NCBI GenBank assembly: GCA_019314005.1
Contig: JAFDAE010000067.1
Coordinates: forward strand, 1-9,263
DNA length: 9,263 nucleotides
Origin: Deltaproteobacteria bacterium
GTDB lineage: Bacteria > Desulfobacterota > Desulfobacteria > C00003060 > C00003106
Reading direction: 5' to 3'
Shown: piece after piece, positions 1-6,678 of the stretch
How positions within the stretch are numbered: position 1 is the stretch's first letter
How the letters are laid out: each line of letters begins with the position of its first letter
Program-made: the position numbers and the translations under genes
Notes under the pieces: generated by a model
Told to the model about the DNA's origin: nothing
The model's input: only the letters and a program-made list of their open reading frames with translations
Databases searched by the model: none

Positions 1-61
1 TCCACAATATCTTGTATGTATTAACCTCTTTTAATTATTCAAAAAAGTTTTGGGTTTTTTC

Positions 62-90
62 TTGACATTCTTTTTGTGATGCTGTTTAAT
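62..90 (+). promoter_or_regulatory. Predicted sigma-70 promoter of the dcw operon
   Basis: A perfect -35 hexamer TTGACA (62-67) is followed after exactly 17 bp by TTTAAT (85-90), which matches the -10 consensus at 5 of 6 positions. Transcription would start near 96-98, leaving a leader of about 45 bases before mraZ. The A/T-rich tracts at 41-60 just upstream could act as an UP element. No other equally good promoter was seen in the window, so this is the best candidate for driving the whole cluster. The motif is seen directly; its activity is inferred. Confidence 0.75.
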
Positions 91-95
91 TATAG

Positions 96-115
96 ATAGT
101 GGAGTAAAGTGGTTT
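96..115 (+). promoter_or_regulatory. Putative MraZ operator (tandem 10-bp boxes)
   Basis: Two adjacent 10-mers, ATAGTGGAGT (96-105) and AAAGTGGTTT (106-115), agree at 7 of 10 positions and share the core AGTGG on one face of the helix. MraZ proteins are known to bind short G-rich direct repeats with 10-bp spacing upstream of their own gene (TGGG-type in E. coli, AAAGTG-type in mycoplasmas). The boxes cover the predicted transcription start, as expected for autorepression. A weaker GTAGTG at 133-138 is out of this phase. Binding is inferred. Confidence 0.6.
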
Positions 116-140
116 AAACTTAGAACCGATAGGTAGTGTC

Positions 141-590
141 ATGTTTAGAGGAAACTCATTTCACACCATAGATCCTAAAGGAAGGATTATAATCCCGGCC
201 CGCTTTCGCGATGTCCTTCAGGCCAGCAGTTTTAACAGCCTGATGATATCAAAGATGGACGGTGGGCTGGTGGCATATCCTTTCGAAGAATGGCAAAAGA
301 TCGAAAAAAAGGTCTTAGATAAGATGGAAAAAAGCGAAACTATGCGCAAGTTTCGCAGGTTCTTTATTGGAGGCGCATCTGATTGTCCCCACGATAAACA
401 AGAGCGGATTCTTATACCACCGGCGCTGAGGGAATATGCCAAGCTGAATAAGGTGATTGTGCTCGTTGGCGTCCTCGATCATTCTGAAACATGGGCAAAG
501 GAAATCTGGAGCACCGAGGAAGACCGGTTTGAAAATGATATTAACACCAGCGAAAAGATGAGAGACGAGATAGCACAACTGGGCCTTTAA
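141..590 (+). CDS. mraZ: Transcriptional regulator MraZ
   Basis: MraZ is a ring-forming DNA-binding protein that regulates the dcw cluster, usually as an autorepressor. At 149 residues it has the normal family length and two SpoVT/AbrB-like halves. The first carries DPKGR (11-15) followed by IIIPARFR, and the second DKQER (85-89) followed by ILIPPALREYA. The family motif is DxxGR, so the second half has Glu88 (GAG at 402-404) where Gly is usual. The N-terminus MFRGNSFHTIDPKGR fits the family start exactly. The ribosome site is weak (AGG at 131-133, 7 bases before the ATG). It is the first gene of the cluster, directly behind the predicted promoter and repeat boxes. Identity is secure; the effect of Glu88 on DNA binding is unknown. 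Confidence 0.96.
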   Translation: MFRGNSFHTIDPKGRIIIPARFRDVLQASSFNSLMISKMDGGLVAYPFEEWQKIEKKVLDKMEKSETMRKFRRFFIGGASDCPHDKQERILIPPALREYAKLNKVIVLVGVLDHSETWAKEIWSTEEDRFENDINTSEKMRDEIAQLGL

Positions 591-626
591 TTTCAAATAA
601 GAGTTCTTTGAAAAACATATTGCAAC

Positions 627-1562
627 ATGCGCTATCACCACGTAACGGTACTACTCAAAGAGGCAATTAGCTACTTAAACTGTCGGCCAGGCAAGGTTTA
701 CGTGGATGGAACGCTGGGGGGATGTGGACATGCCTTGGAAATATTGAAACAAACTGAACCTGATGGACACCTTATCGGTCTCGACTTGGACAGTGACGCA
801 TTAGATAATGCCCGAAAGAGACTCGCAGGCTTTGGATCGAGAACAACACTGTTTCAGCAAAATTTTGCCTCCCTCCCGGCAATCCTCTCGCAAACTGATA
901 TCCCCGTGGTAGACGGCATATTGCTTGATTTAGGAATGTCGCTTTATCAATTAGAACAAAGCGGACGAGGATTCAGTTTCATGCGCGACGAGCCTTTAGA
1001 TATGCGCATGAGCAAAGACGAAACTACCACCGCGGCTGAATTGGTAAACAGGCTGTCAAAAGAAGAATTAGCAGGGCTATTATGGCATTACGGTGAAGAG
1101 AGATGGTCCAAAAAAATAGCCAAAGCAGTCATAGAATACCGGCGAAAAAAGATGATAAATTCGACGCGCGAGTTGGCAGAAATTGTCCGATCCGCTGTGC
1201 CGCCAACAGGACGGCGCTCTCGGATCAATCCTGCCACGCAAACATTTCAAGCGCTCAGAATCGCGGTAAACCGCGAATTAAAATCGCTGAAAAACTTTTT
1301 AGAATCAGCCCCAAGTCTCTTGAACCGGAACGGTCGACTTGTTGTAATATCGTTTCATTCCCTGGAAGACCGCCTGGTAAAAAATCAGTTGAAAGATTTT
1401 CAAAAAGGGTGTACCTGTCCCCCCGATTTTCCACTTTGTGTATGCGGAAAGAAACCAACAATGAAGATTCTGACACCCAAACCGGCACGACCGAGCCAGG
1501 ACGAAATCGCAAAGAATCCAAAGGCGAGGAGCGCCAAGCTGCGTGCTGCGGAGCGACTGTAA
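627..1562 (+). CDS. rsmH: 16S rRNA (cytosine(1402)-N(4))-methyltransferase RsmH
   Basis: RsmH (formerly MraW) uses S-adenosylmethionine to methylate N4 of C1402 in the P-site region of 16S rRNA. The 311 residues match the family length. The SAM-binding motif YVDGTLGGCGHALEIL spans about 25-40, with GLDLDSDAL at 51-59. The signatures LLDLGMSLYQLE (99-110), GRGFSFMRDEPLDMRM (113-128), RRSRINPATQTFQALRIAVN (196-215) and VISFHSLEDRLVK (240-252) follow in order. A Cys-rich segment GCTCPPDFPLCVCGKKP (261-277) precedes the usual basic end NPKARSAKLRAAERL. The start MRYHHVTVLLKEA fits the family, although no Shine-Dalgarno is visible in the 36-base gap after mraZ. Its place between mraZ and ftsL is the classical dcw order. 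Nothing in the catalytic core looks damaged. Confidence 0.97.
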   Translation: MRYHHVTVLLKEAISYLNCRPGKVYVDGTLGGCGHALEILKQTEPDGHLIGLDLDSDALDNARKRLAGFGSRTTLFQQNFASLPAILSQTDIPVVDGILLDLGMSLYQLEQSGRGFSFMRDEPLDMRMSKDETTTAAELVNRLSKEELAGLLWHYGEERWSKKIAKAVIEYRRKKMINSTRELAEIVRSAVPPTGRRSRINPATQTFQALRIAVNRELKSLKNFLESAPSLLNRNGRLVVISFHSLEDRLVKNQLKDFQKGCTCPPDFPLCVCGKKPTMKILTPKPARPSQDEIAKNPKARSAKLRAAERL

Positions 1563-1570
1563 CTTAGAAA

Positions 1571-1607
1571 AGCCGACTTCGCCATAGTAGCCTTAGCTAC
1601 GACGGCT
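1571..1607 (+). repeat. Intergenic imperfect palindrome upstream of ftsL
   Basis: The rsmH-ftsL spacer contains a hairpin. GTAGC (1587-1591) pairs with GCTAC (1596-1600) around the loop CTTA. The stem extends to 1581-1591 / 1596-1606 with two mismatches, ending in GCC/GGC. An alternative outer pairing is AGCCG (1571-1575) with CGGCT (1603-1607). No T-run follows, so it is not a standard intrinsic terminator, and the downstream genes must be transcribed through it. It looks like a small palindromic repetitive element or an mRNA processing/stability hairpin. Whether it recurs elsewhere in the genome cannot be seen here. Confidence 0.55.
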
Positions 1608-1634
1608 GAATCCGTGTCCTAATTTAATGGTTTT

Positions 1635-1640
1635 GGAAGA
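1635..1640 (+). promoter_or_regulatory. Ribosome binding site that fixes the ftsL start
   Basis: GGAAGA lies 7 bases before the ATG at 1648. The alternative in-frame ATG at 1627 has only TCCTAATTTA before it and no Shine-Dalgarno. The site therefore favours the shorter product. Confidence 0.65.
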
Positions 1641-1647
1641 AATAGAC

Positions 1648-1935
1648 ATGGCCAAGAAAACAACAAAAAGGACAATAAAAACATCTACACTGATCATTTT
1701 GGTTGCAGCCATAATGGCAGAATTGTTCCTTTATACATGGTGTCATGTACAATCGATTCATATGGGATATCAGATCACTTCACAACTGAAACAGGAAAAA
1801 GAATTAAAGCTTTTTCAGGAAAAGCTGCGCTTAGAATTAGCACAGCTTCGAACTCCCAAAAGAATTAGACAAATCGCATCAAAACAACTGGGACTTGTTC
1901 TCCCCGCTCCTGATCAGGTGATCATAGTAGAATGA
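1648..1935 (+). CDS. ftsL: Cell division protein FtsL
   Basis: FtsL is a small bitopic inner-membrane protein that joins the FtsQLB complex and helps activate septal peptidoglycan synthesis by FtsW-FtsI. From this start it has 95 residues, a normal length. A basic cytoplasmic head (MAKKTTKRTIKTS) leads into one membrane segment, TLIILVAAIMAELFLYTW (about 14-31). A periplasmic leucine/glutamate-rich coiled coil follows (QLKQEKELKLFQEKLRLELA, about 47-66). The end TPKRIRQIASKQLGLVLPAP is typical of FtsL. An in-frame ATG at 1627 would add seven residues but lacks a ribosome site, whereas GGAAGA precedes 1648. Its stop overlaps the ftsI start (ATGA). FtsL is poorly conserved, so the call rests on topology, coiled coil, C-terminal motif and location together. 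Confidence 0.9.
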   Translation: MAKKTTKRTIKTSTLIILVAAIMAELFLYTWCHVQSIHMGYQITSQLKQEKELKLFQEKLRLELAQLRTPKRIRQIASKQLGLVLPAPDQVIIVE

Positions 1936-3671
1936 GAAGGGAAAAGAAAAATCTTAATAAATGGGTTCGGTTCCGTATCATAGTGGTAGGGACGTGCTTT
2001 TGCCTAATGCTTATCGTTCTCGTAGGGCGGTCCGTCCAGCTACAGGTATTTGATGGTGTCCAGCTTGCTCAGAAGGCGTCTGATCAATATAAAAAATCAA
2101 ATACTCAATCACCAAGACGCGGAACTATCTATGACCGGAATTACAAAGAGTTGGCTGTCAGTATTGACGTAGACTCCATTTGTGCTTACCCGGCAAGAAT
2201 CAAATCCAAGAATAACACAGCACGCACCTTGGCTAAAATACTCAAGACAAGCCAAAAGAGGCTTCTGAAAAAAATCGATTCCTCGAAATCTTTTGTGTGG
2301 ATCAAGCGACATGCAGGGCCGACCGAGGTTTCGCAGATCAAGGCGCTTAAACTTAAAGGGATAGACTTTATAAAAGAGAGCCGTCGCTTTTATCCCAACA
2401 AGTCTCTCGCGGCTCAGGTAATCGGATTTACAGGAACAGATGGGTGTGGACTCGAAGGTTTGGAATATGCCTGTGAGTCAATGTTAAAAGGGGAGACAAC
2501 AACTCAAACTGTACTTAAGGACGCTCTCGGGCATATCTTCAGTGCCTCCAAAGACAACGACATAGATAGAGACGGATACAACGTCGTCCTTACTATAGAT
2601 AAGAACATCCAATATATTGTTGAAAACGCCCTGTCAGAAGGAGTAAAAACGGCCAACGCAAAGTCCGGGATAGCGGTTGTGGTAGCGCCTAAGACCGGAG
2701 AGGTCTTAGCGGTAGCGCATGTTCCTATCTATAACCCAAACATCTTTCGGAAATCGGAACCTCATACATGGCGCAACCGTGCCTTTTCAGACAGTTTTGA
2801 ACCCGGCTCCACGTTCAAGGTGTTTACGGCGGCAGCAGCCATAGAAGCCCGGGCCTGCACGCCCAACACGATCTTTTACTGTGAAAATGGAGCCTACAGG
2901 ATCGGCAGAAATACCATACATGACGTACACCAGTTTGGCTGGCTTTCGTTACAGCAGATCGTAAAAGTATCAAGCAACATTGGAGCGGCCAAGGTGGGCG
3001 AAAAGATAGGCCCCGAGGATTTCTACAAGAGCGTTAAGGACTTTGGCTTTGGAGAAAAAACAGGGATAAATGCGCCGGGTGAGGCAGAAGGGACATTGCT
3101 ATCATATAGAAAATGGTCTGATATAGATGCGGCCTCTATATCTTTTGGTCAGGGGGTTTCCGTATCAGCCCTTCAACTTGCAATGGCCCTTTCAGCAATC
3201 GCCAATGACGGTATATTGATGAAACCTTTATTGGCCCGTAAGATTACAGATGCCACAGGGAAGGTGATCGAGCGCTTCAAACCTACCTGCGTACGACAGG
3301 TGGTATCAAAAGACACAGCCAATACTGTTACACGTATTCTAAAAACCGTTATCACCGAAGGAGGGACGGGGGTCAAGGCCTCTCTGACGGAATACAGTGT
3401 TGCGGGGAAAACCGGGACCGCACAAAAAGCAAACCCCAAGGCAAGGGGATATCTGAAAGGTAAATATATTTCATCCTTTGTCGGATTTGCACCAGCAGAA
3501 GACCCGGCAATCGTAGTGGTGGTTTTAATAGATGAACCGGCAAAAGAGTCCTATGGCGGCATAGTTGCCGCACCTGTGTTTCAAAAAATTACCAGAGAGA
3601 CTTTACAATACATGAAAGTCCTACCGCGAAGAGAGCTGATGGTATTAAACCAAACGAGGAAAGCAGGTTGA
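1932..3671 (+). CDS. ftsI: Septal peptidoglycan transpeptidase FtsI (PBP3-type class B penicillin-binding protein)
   Basis: FtsI cross-links septal peptidoglycan together with the glycosyltransferase FtsW. The 579-residue protein has a short basic cytoplasmic head, a membrane anchor (about 12-34), and a dimerisation/pedestal domain beginning near SPRRGTIYDRNYKELAVS (60-77). The class B signature RRFYPNKSLAAQVIGFTG lies at 151-168. The transpeptidase domain has all three catalytic motifs: SxxK as STFK (293-296, nucleophile Ser293), SxN as SSN (347-349) and KTG (493-495, in VAGKTGTAQKA). The protein ends about 80 residues after KTG without a PASTA domain, unlike Gram-positive PBP2x/SpoVD. The ATG overlaps the ftsL stop by 4 bp, and its own stop overlaps the murE start by 4 bp. 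FtsI versus the related PbpC/Spo-type enzymes is settled by the dcw location. Confidence 0.96.
   Translation: MRREKKNLNKWVRFRIIVVGTCFCLMLIVLVGRSVQLQVFDGVQLAQKASDQYKKSNTQSPRRGTIYDRNYKELAVSIDVDSICAYPARIKSKNNTARTLAKILKTSQKRLLKKIDSSKSFVWIKRHAGPTEVSQIKALKLKGIDFIKESRRFYPNKSLAAQVIGFTGTDGCGLEGLEYACESMLKGETTTQTVLKDALGHIFSASKDNDIDRDGYNVVLTIDKNIQYIVENALSEGVKTANAKSGIAVVVAPKTGEVLAVAHVPIYNPNIFRKSEPHTWRNRAFSDSFEPGSTFKVFTAAAAIEARACTPNTIFYCENGAYRIGRNTIHDVHQFGWLSLQQIVKVSSNIGAAKVGEKIGPEDFYKSVKDFGFGEKTGINAPGEAEGTLLSYRKWSDIDAASISFGQGVSVSALQLAMALSAIANDGILMKPLLARKITDATGKVIERFKPTCVRQVVSKDTANTVTRILKTVITEGGTGVKASLTEYSVAGKTGTAQKANPKARGYLKGKYISSFVGFAPAEDPAIVVVVLIDEPAKESYGGIVAAPVFQKITRETLQYMKVLPRRELMVLNQTRKAG
3656..3660 (+). 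promoter_or_regulatory. Ribosome binding site supporting the TTG start of murE
   Basis: GAGGA lies 7 bases before TTG (3668-3670), inside the end of ftsI. It is the clearest Shine-Dalgarno in the packed part of the operon and probably compensates for the weak start codon. Confidence 0.75.
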
Positions 3672-5191
3672 AGATATCAGATATTGTTCAGGGTATAGAA
3701 GGAGCTACTATATCAGGTGCAACTGACCCCGAAATCACGTCTGTCCATTATGACTCACGGGAAGTCAGGCCGGAGGGACTTTTCGTAGCTATACGCGGGC
3801 TTCAGGCAGATGGACATGAGTATATCGATGACGCTATTCAAAAAGGAGCAACGGCGGTTGTTGTTGAAAATGGATGGACAGGCGCATGCGATTGCCCGGT
3901 AATACGCACACCAAATTCCCGAGTCGCCCTGTCCCATATTGGGGCAACATTTTACGGGAACCCCTCAGCAGACCGTTGTATAGTAGGAGTCACCGGGACC
4001 AACAGCAAAACAACAACCTCATATTTGACGGAAGACATACTGGATGCAGCAGGGTTTAATGTAGGGGTAATCGGAACTATTAATTATCGATTCAACGGTA
4101 AGGTGTACCCCAACCCAATGACAACGCCGGAAGCGCTCGATATTCAAAAACTCCTAAGGGAAATGGTACAAAACGGGGTTACTCATGTGGTTATGGAGGT
4201 CTCTTCTCACGGCCTTGATCTTCACAGAGTAGATCACTGTTGGTTCGATGTCGGGGTGTTCACCAATCTTTCCCAAGAGCATCTCGATTATCATAAGTCC
4301 ATGGAGGCGTACTTTGAATGCAAAAAACGTCTATTTGTAGAACTTCTGGCCAGAGGCCCCAAGCGAAACAAAGCCGTGGCTGTAATCAACCGGGATGATT
4401 CCAGGGGGAAATTGATTGCAGAGGAGCTGACGTTGCCCTGCCTTTATGTGGGATATTCTCAGGAGAGCACGATATGGTCGGAAAACATAAAAACTACACC
4501 TGAATGTACGTCCGGTATTATACGTATGCCAAAAGGAATGCTGTCGTTCCAATCCCATCTGGTGGGCCGTTACAATGTTCACAATATACTTTCCGCGACA
4601 GGCGTAAGCGCTGCCCTTGACATCCCACTGGACTCTATCAAGAGAGGTATCAGCCAGGTACACAGGATACCAGGCCGTCTGGAACCTGTGGAAAACGATC
4701 TCGGAATCACTATACTCGTCGATTATGCTCACACACCTGATGCGCTTGAACATGTCTTATCCGCTCTAAGGGAATTAACCCCTGGAAGATTGGTTACTAT
4801 TTTTGGATGCGGGGGCGACCGCGATCGCAAAAAAAGGCCGCTCATGGGCGAGGTCGTAGGACGTTTGAGCGATCTTGCCGTGGTTACGTCCGACAATCCA
4901 AGGACAGAGTCTCCGGATGCGATTATAGAATCGATCATAGCCGGCATAAAACCTGTTAGTACAAAGGAATACAGCGCTTCAGACCTGAAAAACGGCTTTG
5001 ACAAATCAGGATATATAGTGATACCGGATCGCAAAAGCGCCATCATAGAGGGTATCCGAGTTGCGAGGTCTCAAGACACCGTACTTATTGCCGGTAAGGG
5101 GCATGAAACTCATCAAATAATTGGAAAGGACTTACTCCCGTTTGATGATCATCAGGTGGCTAAAGAGGCGGTAGAAAATATGATGTCATGA
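3668..5191 (+). CDS. murE: UDP-N-acetylmuramoyl-L-alanyl-D-glutamate--2,6-diaminopimelate ligase MurE
   Basis: MurE uses ATP to add the third stem-peptide residue to UDP-MurNAc-L-Ala-D-Glu in the cytoplasm. The 507 residues show the three Mur-ligase domains. An N-terminal UDP-binding domain has SVHYDSREVRPEGLFVAIRG (25-44). The central ATPase has TGTNSKTTT (109-117), EVSSHGLDLHRVD (177-189), NLSQEHLDYH (200-209) and the likely carbamylated Lys220 in ECKKRLF. The C-terminal domain has HRIPGRLEPV (332-341), VDYAHTPDAL (351-360), CGGDRDRKKRP (381-391) and GKGHE (476-480). DNPR (409-412) is the meso-diaminopimelate recognition motif, so that amino acid is predicted. The P-loop has Ser113 (AGC at 4004-4006) where Gly is near-invariant. 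The start is TTG, overlapping the ftsI stop by 4 bp and backed by GAGGA at 3656-3660. The stop overlaps murF by 4 bp. Confidence 0.97.
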   Translation: MKISDIVQGIEGATISGATDPEITSVHYDSREVRPEGLFVAIRGLQADGHEYIDDAIQKGATAVVVENGWTGACDCPVIRTPNSRVALSHIGATFYGNPSADRCIVGVTGTNSKTTTSYLTEDILDAAGFNVGVIGTINYRFNGKVYPNPMTTPEALDIQKLLREMVQNGVTHVVMEVSSHGLDLHRVDHCWFDVGVFTNLSQEHLDYHKSMEAYFECKKRLFVELLARGPKRNKAVAVINRDDSRGKLIAEELTLPCLYVGYSQESTIWSENIKTTPECTSGIIRMPKGMLSFQSHLVGRYNVHNILSATGVSAALDIPLDSIKRGISQVHRIPGRLEPVENDLGITILVDYAHTPDALEHVLSALRELTPGRLVTIFGCGGDRDRKKRPLMGEVVGRLSDLAVVTSDNPRTESPDAIIESIIAGIKPVSTKEYSASDLKNGFDKSGYIVIPDRKSAIIEGIRVARSQDTVLIAGKGHETHQIIGKDLLPFDDHQVAKEAVENMMS

Positions 5192-6612
5192 GCCAATGGA
5201 CTATAGCAGAAATATTGAAGGCCATAGAAGGGAGTCTAATTGAAGGTTTACCTGATGACGTTGTAACGGGGATATCAATCGATTCACGTTCGATCAAGCC
5301 TGGCGAATGTTTTGTAGCTATAAAGGGGGAGCATCACGACGGCCATAGGTTTATTCCGGAAGTTGTGGAGCGTGGCGTCCTTGGAATCGTAGCCTCAGAA
5401 GAATTTTATGGCGACTATGCCGGCGTTTGGAACAAAAAGGTCTCCTTGATCAGCGTCAAAAATACGCTCAAAGCCCTTGGCGACCTCGGGGCATGGCGCA
5501 GACATACTATGGGGATTCCGGTGGTGGCAATAACCGGGTCAAATGGAAAAACTACCACCAAAGATATTACATCGGCTGTTCTGGGGCAGTCTTTCAAAGT
5601 ACTTGCCACAGCCGGAAATTTCAATAATCTGATCGGAGTTCCTCTGACTCTTCTCAGGTTGACGGATTCACACGAATTGGCCGTAGTTGAGCTGGGCATG
5701 AATGCCCCTGGTGAGATTGGAAAACTTACTGAAATATCAAGACCAAATGTGGGTATGATTACAAATATTGGAAAAGGTCACCTTGAGGGACTCGGGACAA
5801 TAGACGGGGTAATGAAAGCTAAAGGCGAATTATTTGATGGCCTGGGAGAAGACGGCGTGGCCATTATAAACATGGATGACGAACGAGTGCGTGCCTTGGG
5901 AGAAATCTTTAGGGGTCCTACATTAAGTTACGGGATTGAATACCGGGATGCGGATGTCACGGCAAAAGATATCCGCAGTGAAGGTATAGGCTATTCTTTC
6001 AACCTGGCAACCCCGGATAGGACAATCCAGGTCAGACTACCTTTGGCTGGAAGATTTAATGTCCGCAATGCGCTTGCAGCAGCGACTGTAGGATATCATT
6101 TCAAGGTGCCGATTCAAAAGATTCGTGACGGCCTGGAACAGATAAAACCGGCTGACAAGCGTATGCAAATAATAAGACTTACCAATGCCGTCACGGTGTT
6201 AAATGATACTTACAATGCCAATCCCGAATCAATGTCATCAGCGATTGAGACACTTTGCGCATTGAAGCGTAAAGACCGAGGTATTGCGGTATTAGGCGAT
6301 ATGCTGGAGTTGGGAGACTACTCATTAAAGGCACACCAAGAAGTGGGAAAACAGGCAGCACAATCGAATCTAACATACCTGTTTGTAACTGGAGATTTTG
6401 CACACGTCACAGCGCAGTCCTCCATTGATGCGGGAATGGATCCCAAACATGTAATGGTAGGTACCCATGAAGAAATCTTGGACGTCTTAAAAGAGCGCCT
6501 TTCCCCTCATGACTGGATACTCGTAAAAGGATCGCGGGGGATGGCTATGGAAAAGATTGTGGAAGGACTTATTTCCATTTATGGAAGGGAGAAGTCAGAA
6601 GACAGAGAATAG
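5188..6612 (+). CDS. murF: UDP-N-acetylmuramoyl-tripeptide--D-alanyl-D-alanine ligase MurF
   Basis: MurF adds D-Ala-D-Ala to UDP-MurNAc-tripeptide, completing the cytoplasmic pentapeptide precursor. The 474 residues have an N-terminal substrate domain with ISIDSRSIKPGECFVAIKG (29-47). A normal P-loop TGSNGKTTTK lies at 116-125, followed by GNFNNLIGVPLTLL (143-156), ELGMNAPGEI (168-177) and TNIGKGHLEGLG (192-203). The C-terminal domain has LNDTYNANPESM (338-349), AVLGDMLELG (367-376) and VKGSRGMAMEKIVEGL (446-461). The start overlaps the murE stop by 4 bp (ATGA). The last seven or eight residues (GREKSEDRE region) and the TAG stop are encoded by the purine-rich heptad array beginning at 6591, so the natural C-terminus has probably been replaced. 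The conserved core is complete and activity is expected. Confidence 0.97.
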   Translation: MSQWTIAEILKAIEGSLIEGLPDDVVTGISIDSRSIKPGECFVAIKGEHHDGHRFIPEVVERGVLGIVASEEFYGDYAGVWNKKVSLISVKNTLKALGDLGAWRRHTMGIPVVAITGSNGKTTTKDITSAVLGQSFKVLATAGNFNNLIGVPLTLLRLTDSHELAVVELGMNAPGEIGKLTEISRPNVGMITNIGKGHLEGLGTIDGVMKAKGELFDGLGEDGVAIINMDDERVRALGEIFRGPTLSYGIEYRDADVTAKDIRSEGIGYSFNLATPDRTIQVRLPLAGRFNVRNALAAATVGYHFKVPIQKIRDGLEQIKPADKRMQIIRLTNAVTVLNDTYNANPESMSSAIETLCALKRKDRGIAVLGDMLELGDYSLKAHQEVGKQAAQSNLTYLFVTGDFAHVTAQSSIDAGMDPKHVMVGTHEEILDVLKERLSPHDWILVKGSRGMAMEKIVEGLISIYGREKSEDRE

Positions 6613-6674
6613 AGAACAGAGATCAGAAGTCAGAAGACAGAGGGCAGAGAACAGAGGTCAGAAAGTAGAAATCA
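6591..6674 (+). repeat. Purine-rich heptad tandem array (12 units, GARRNCA-like)
   Basis: Twelve consecutive 7-base units can be read without a gap: gaagtca, gaagaca, gagaata, gagaaca, gagatca, gaagtca, gaagaca, gagggca, gagaaca, gaggtca, gaaagta and gaaatca. The pair gaagtca-gaagaca recurs at 6591-6604 and 6626-6639, which hints at a higher-order 35-base period. The + strand is almost pure purine apart from the T/C near each unit end. The array starts inside murF and supplies its stop codon: the third unit has T at 6610 where the sister unit gagaaca has C, giving TAG at 6610-6612. A GGAG linker (6675-6678) separates it from the second array. Similar repeats are recalled from deltaproteobacterial and other environmental genomes, which was not checked here. 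Confidence 0.9.
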
Positions 6675-6678
6675 GGAG

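Noticed and set aside
41..60. A-run/T-run pair as a terminator of an upstream gene
   Set aside because: The stem would be only A-T pairs around GTTTTGGG with no GC core; an UP-element-like AT tract is as likely.
601..622. boxA-like antitermination site (GTTCTTTGAAAAA) before rsmH
   Set aside because: The similarity to boxA is short and degenerate, there is no boxB or rRNA context, and the region is AT-rich.
315..641. 108-codon antisense open frame across mraZ and the rsmH start
   Set aside because: It is opposite conserved mraZ coding sequence, with no supporting motif, promoter or ribosome site.
1103..1567. 154-codon alternative-frame + strand open frame inside rsmH
   Set aside because: It overlaps the conserved rsmH coding frame and encodes a low-complexity basic sequence without family features.
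1581..1620. Intrinsic terminator between rsmH and ftsL
   Set aside because: The hairpin is real but no T-run follows (GAATCCGTGTCC), and termination here would cut off the essential genes behind it.
4331..4753. 140-codon antisense open frame inside murE
   Set aside because: It lies wholly opposite a well-supported gene, has no recognisable motif and no ribosome site; it is a shadow of murE.
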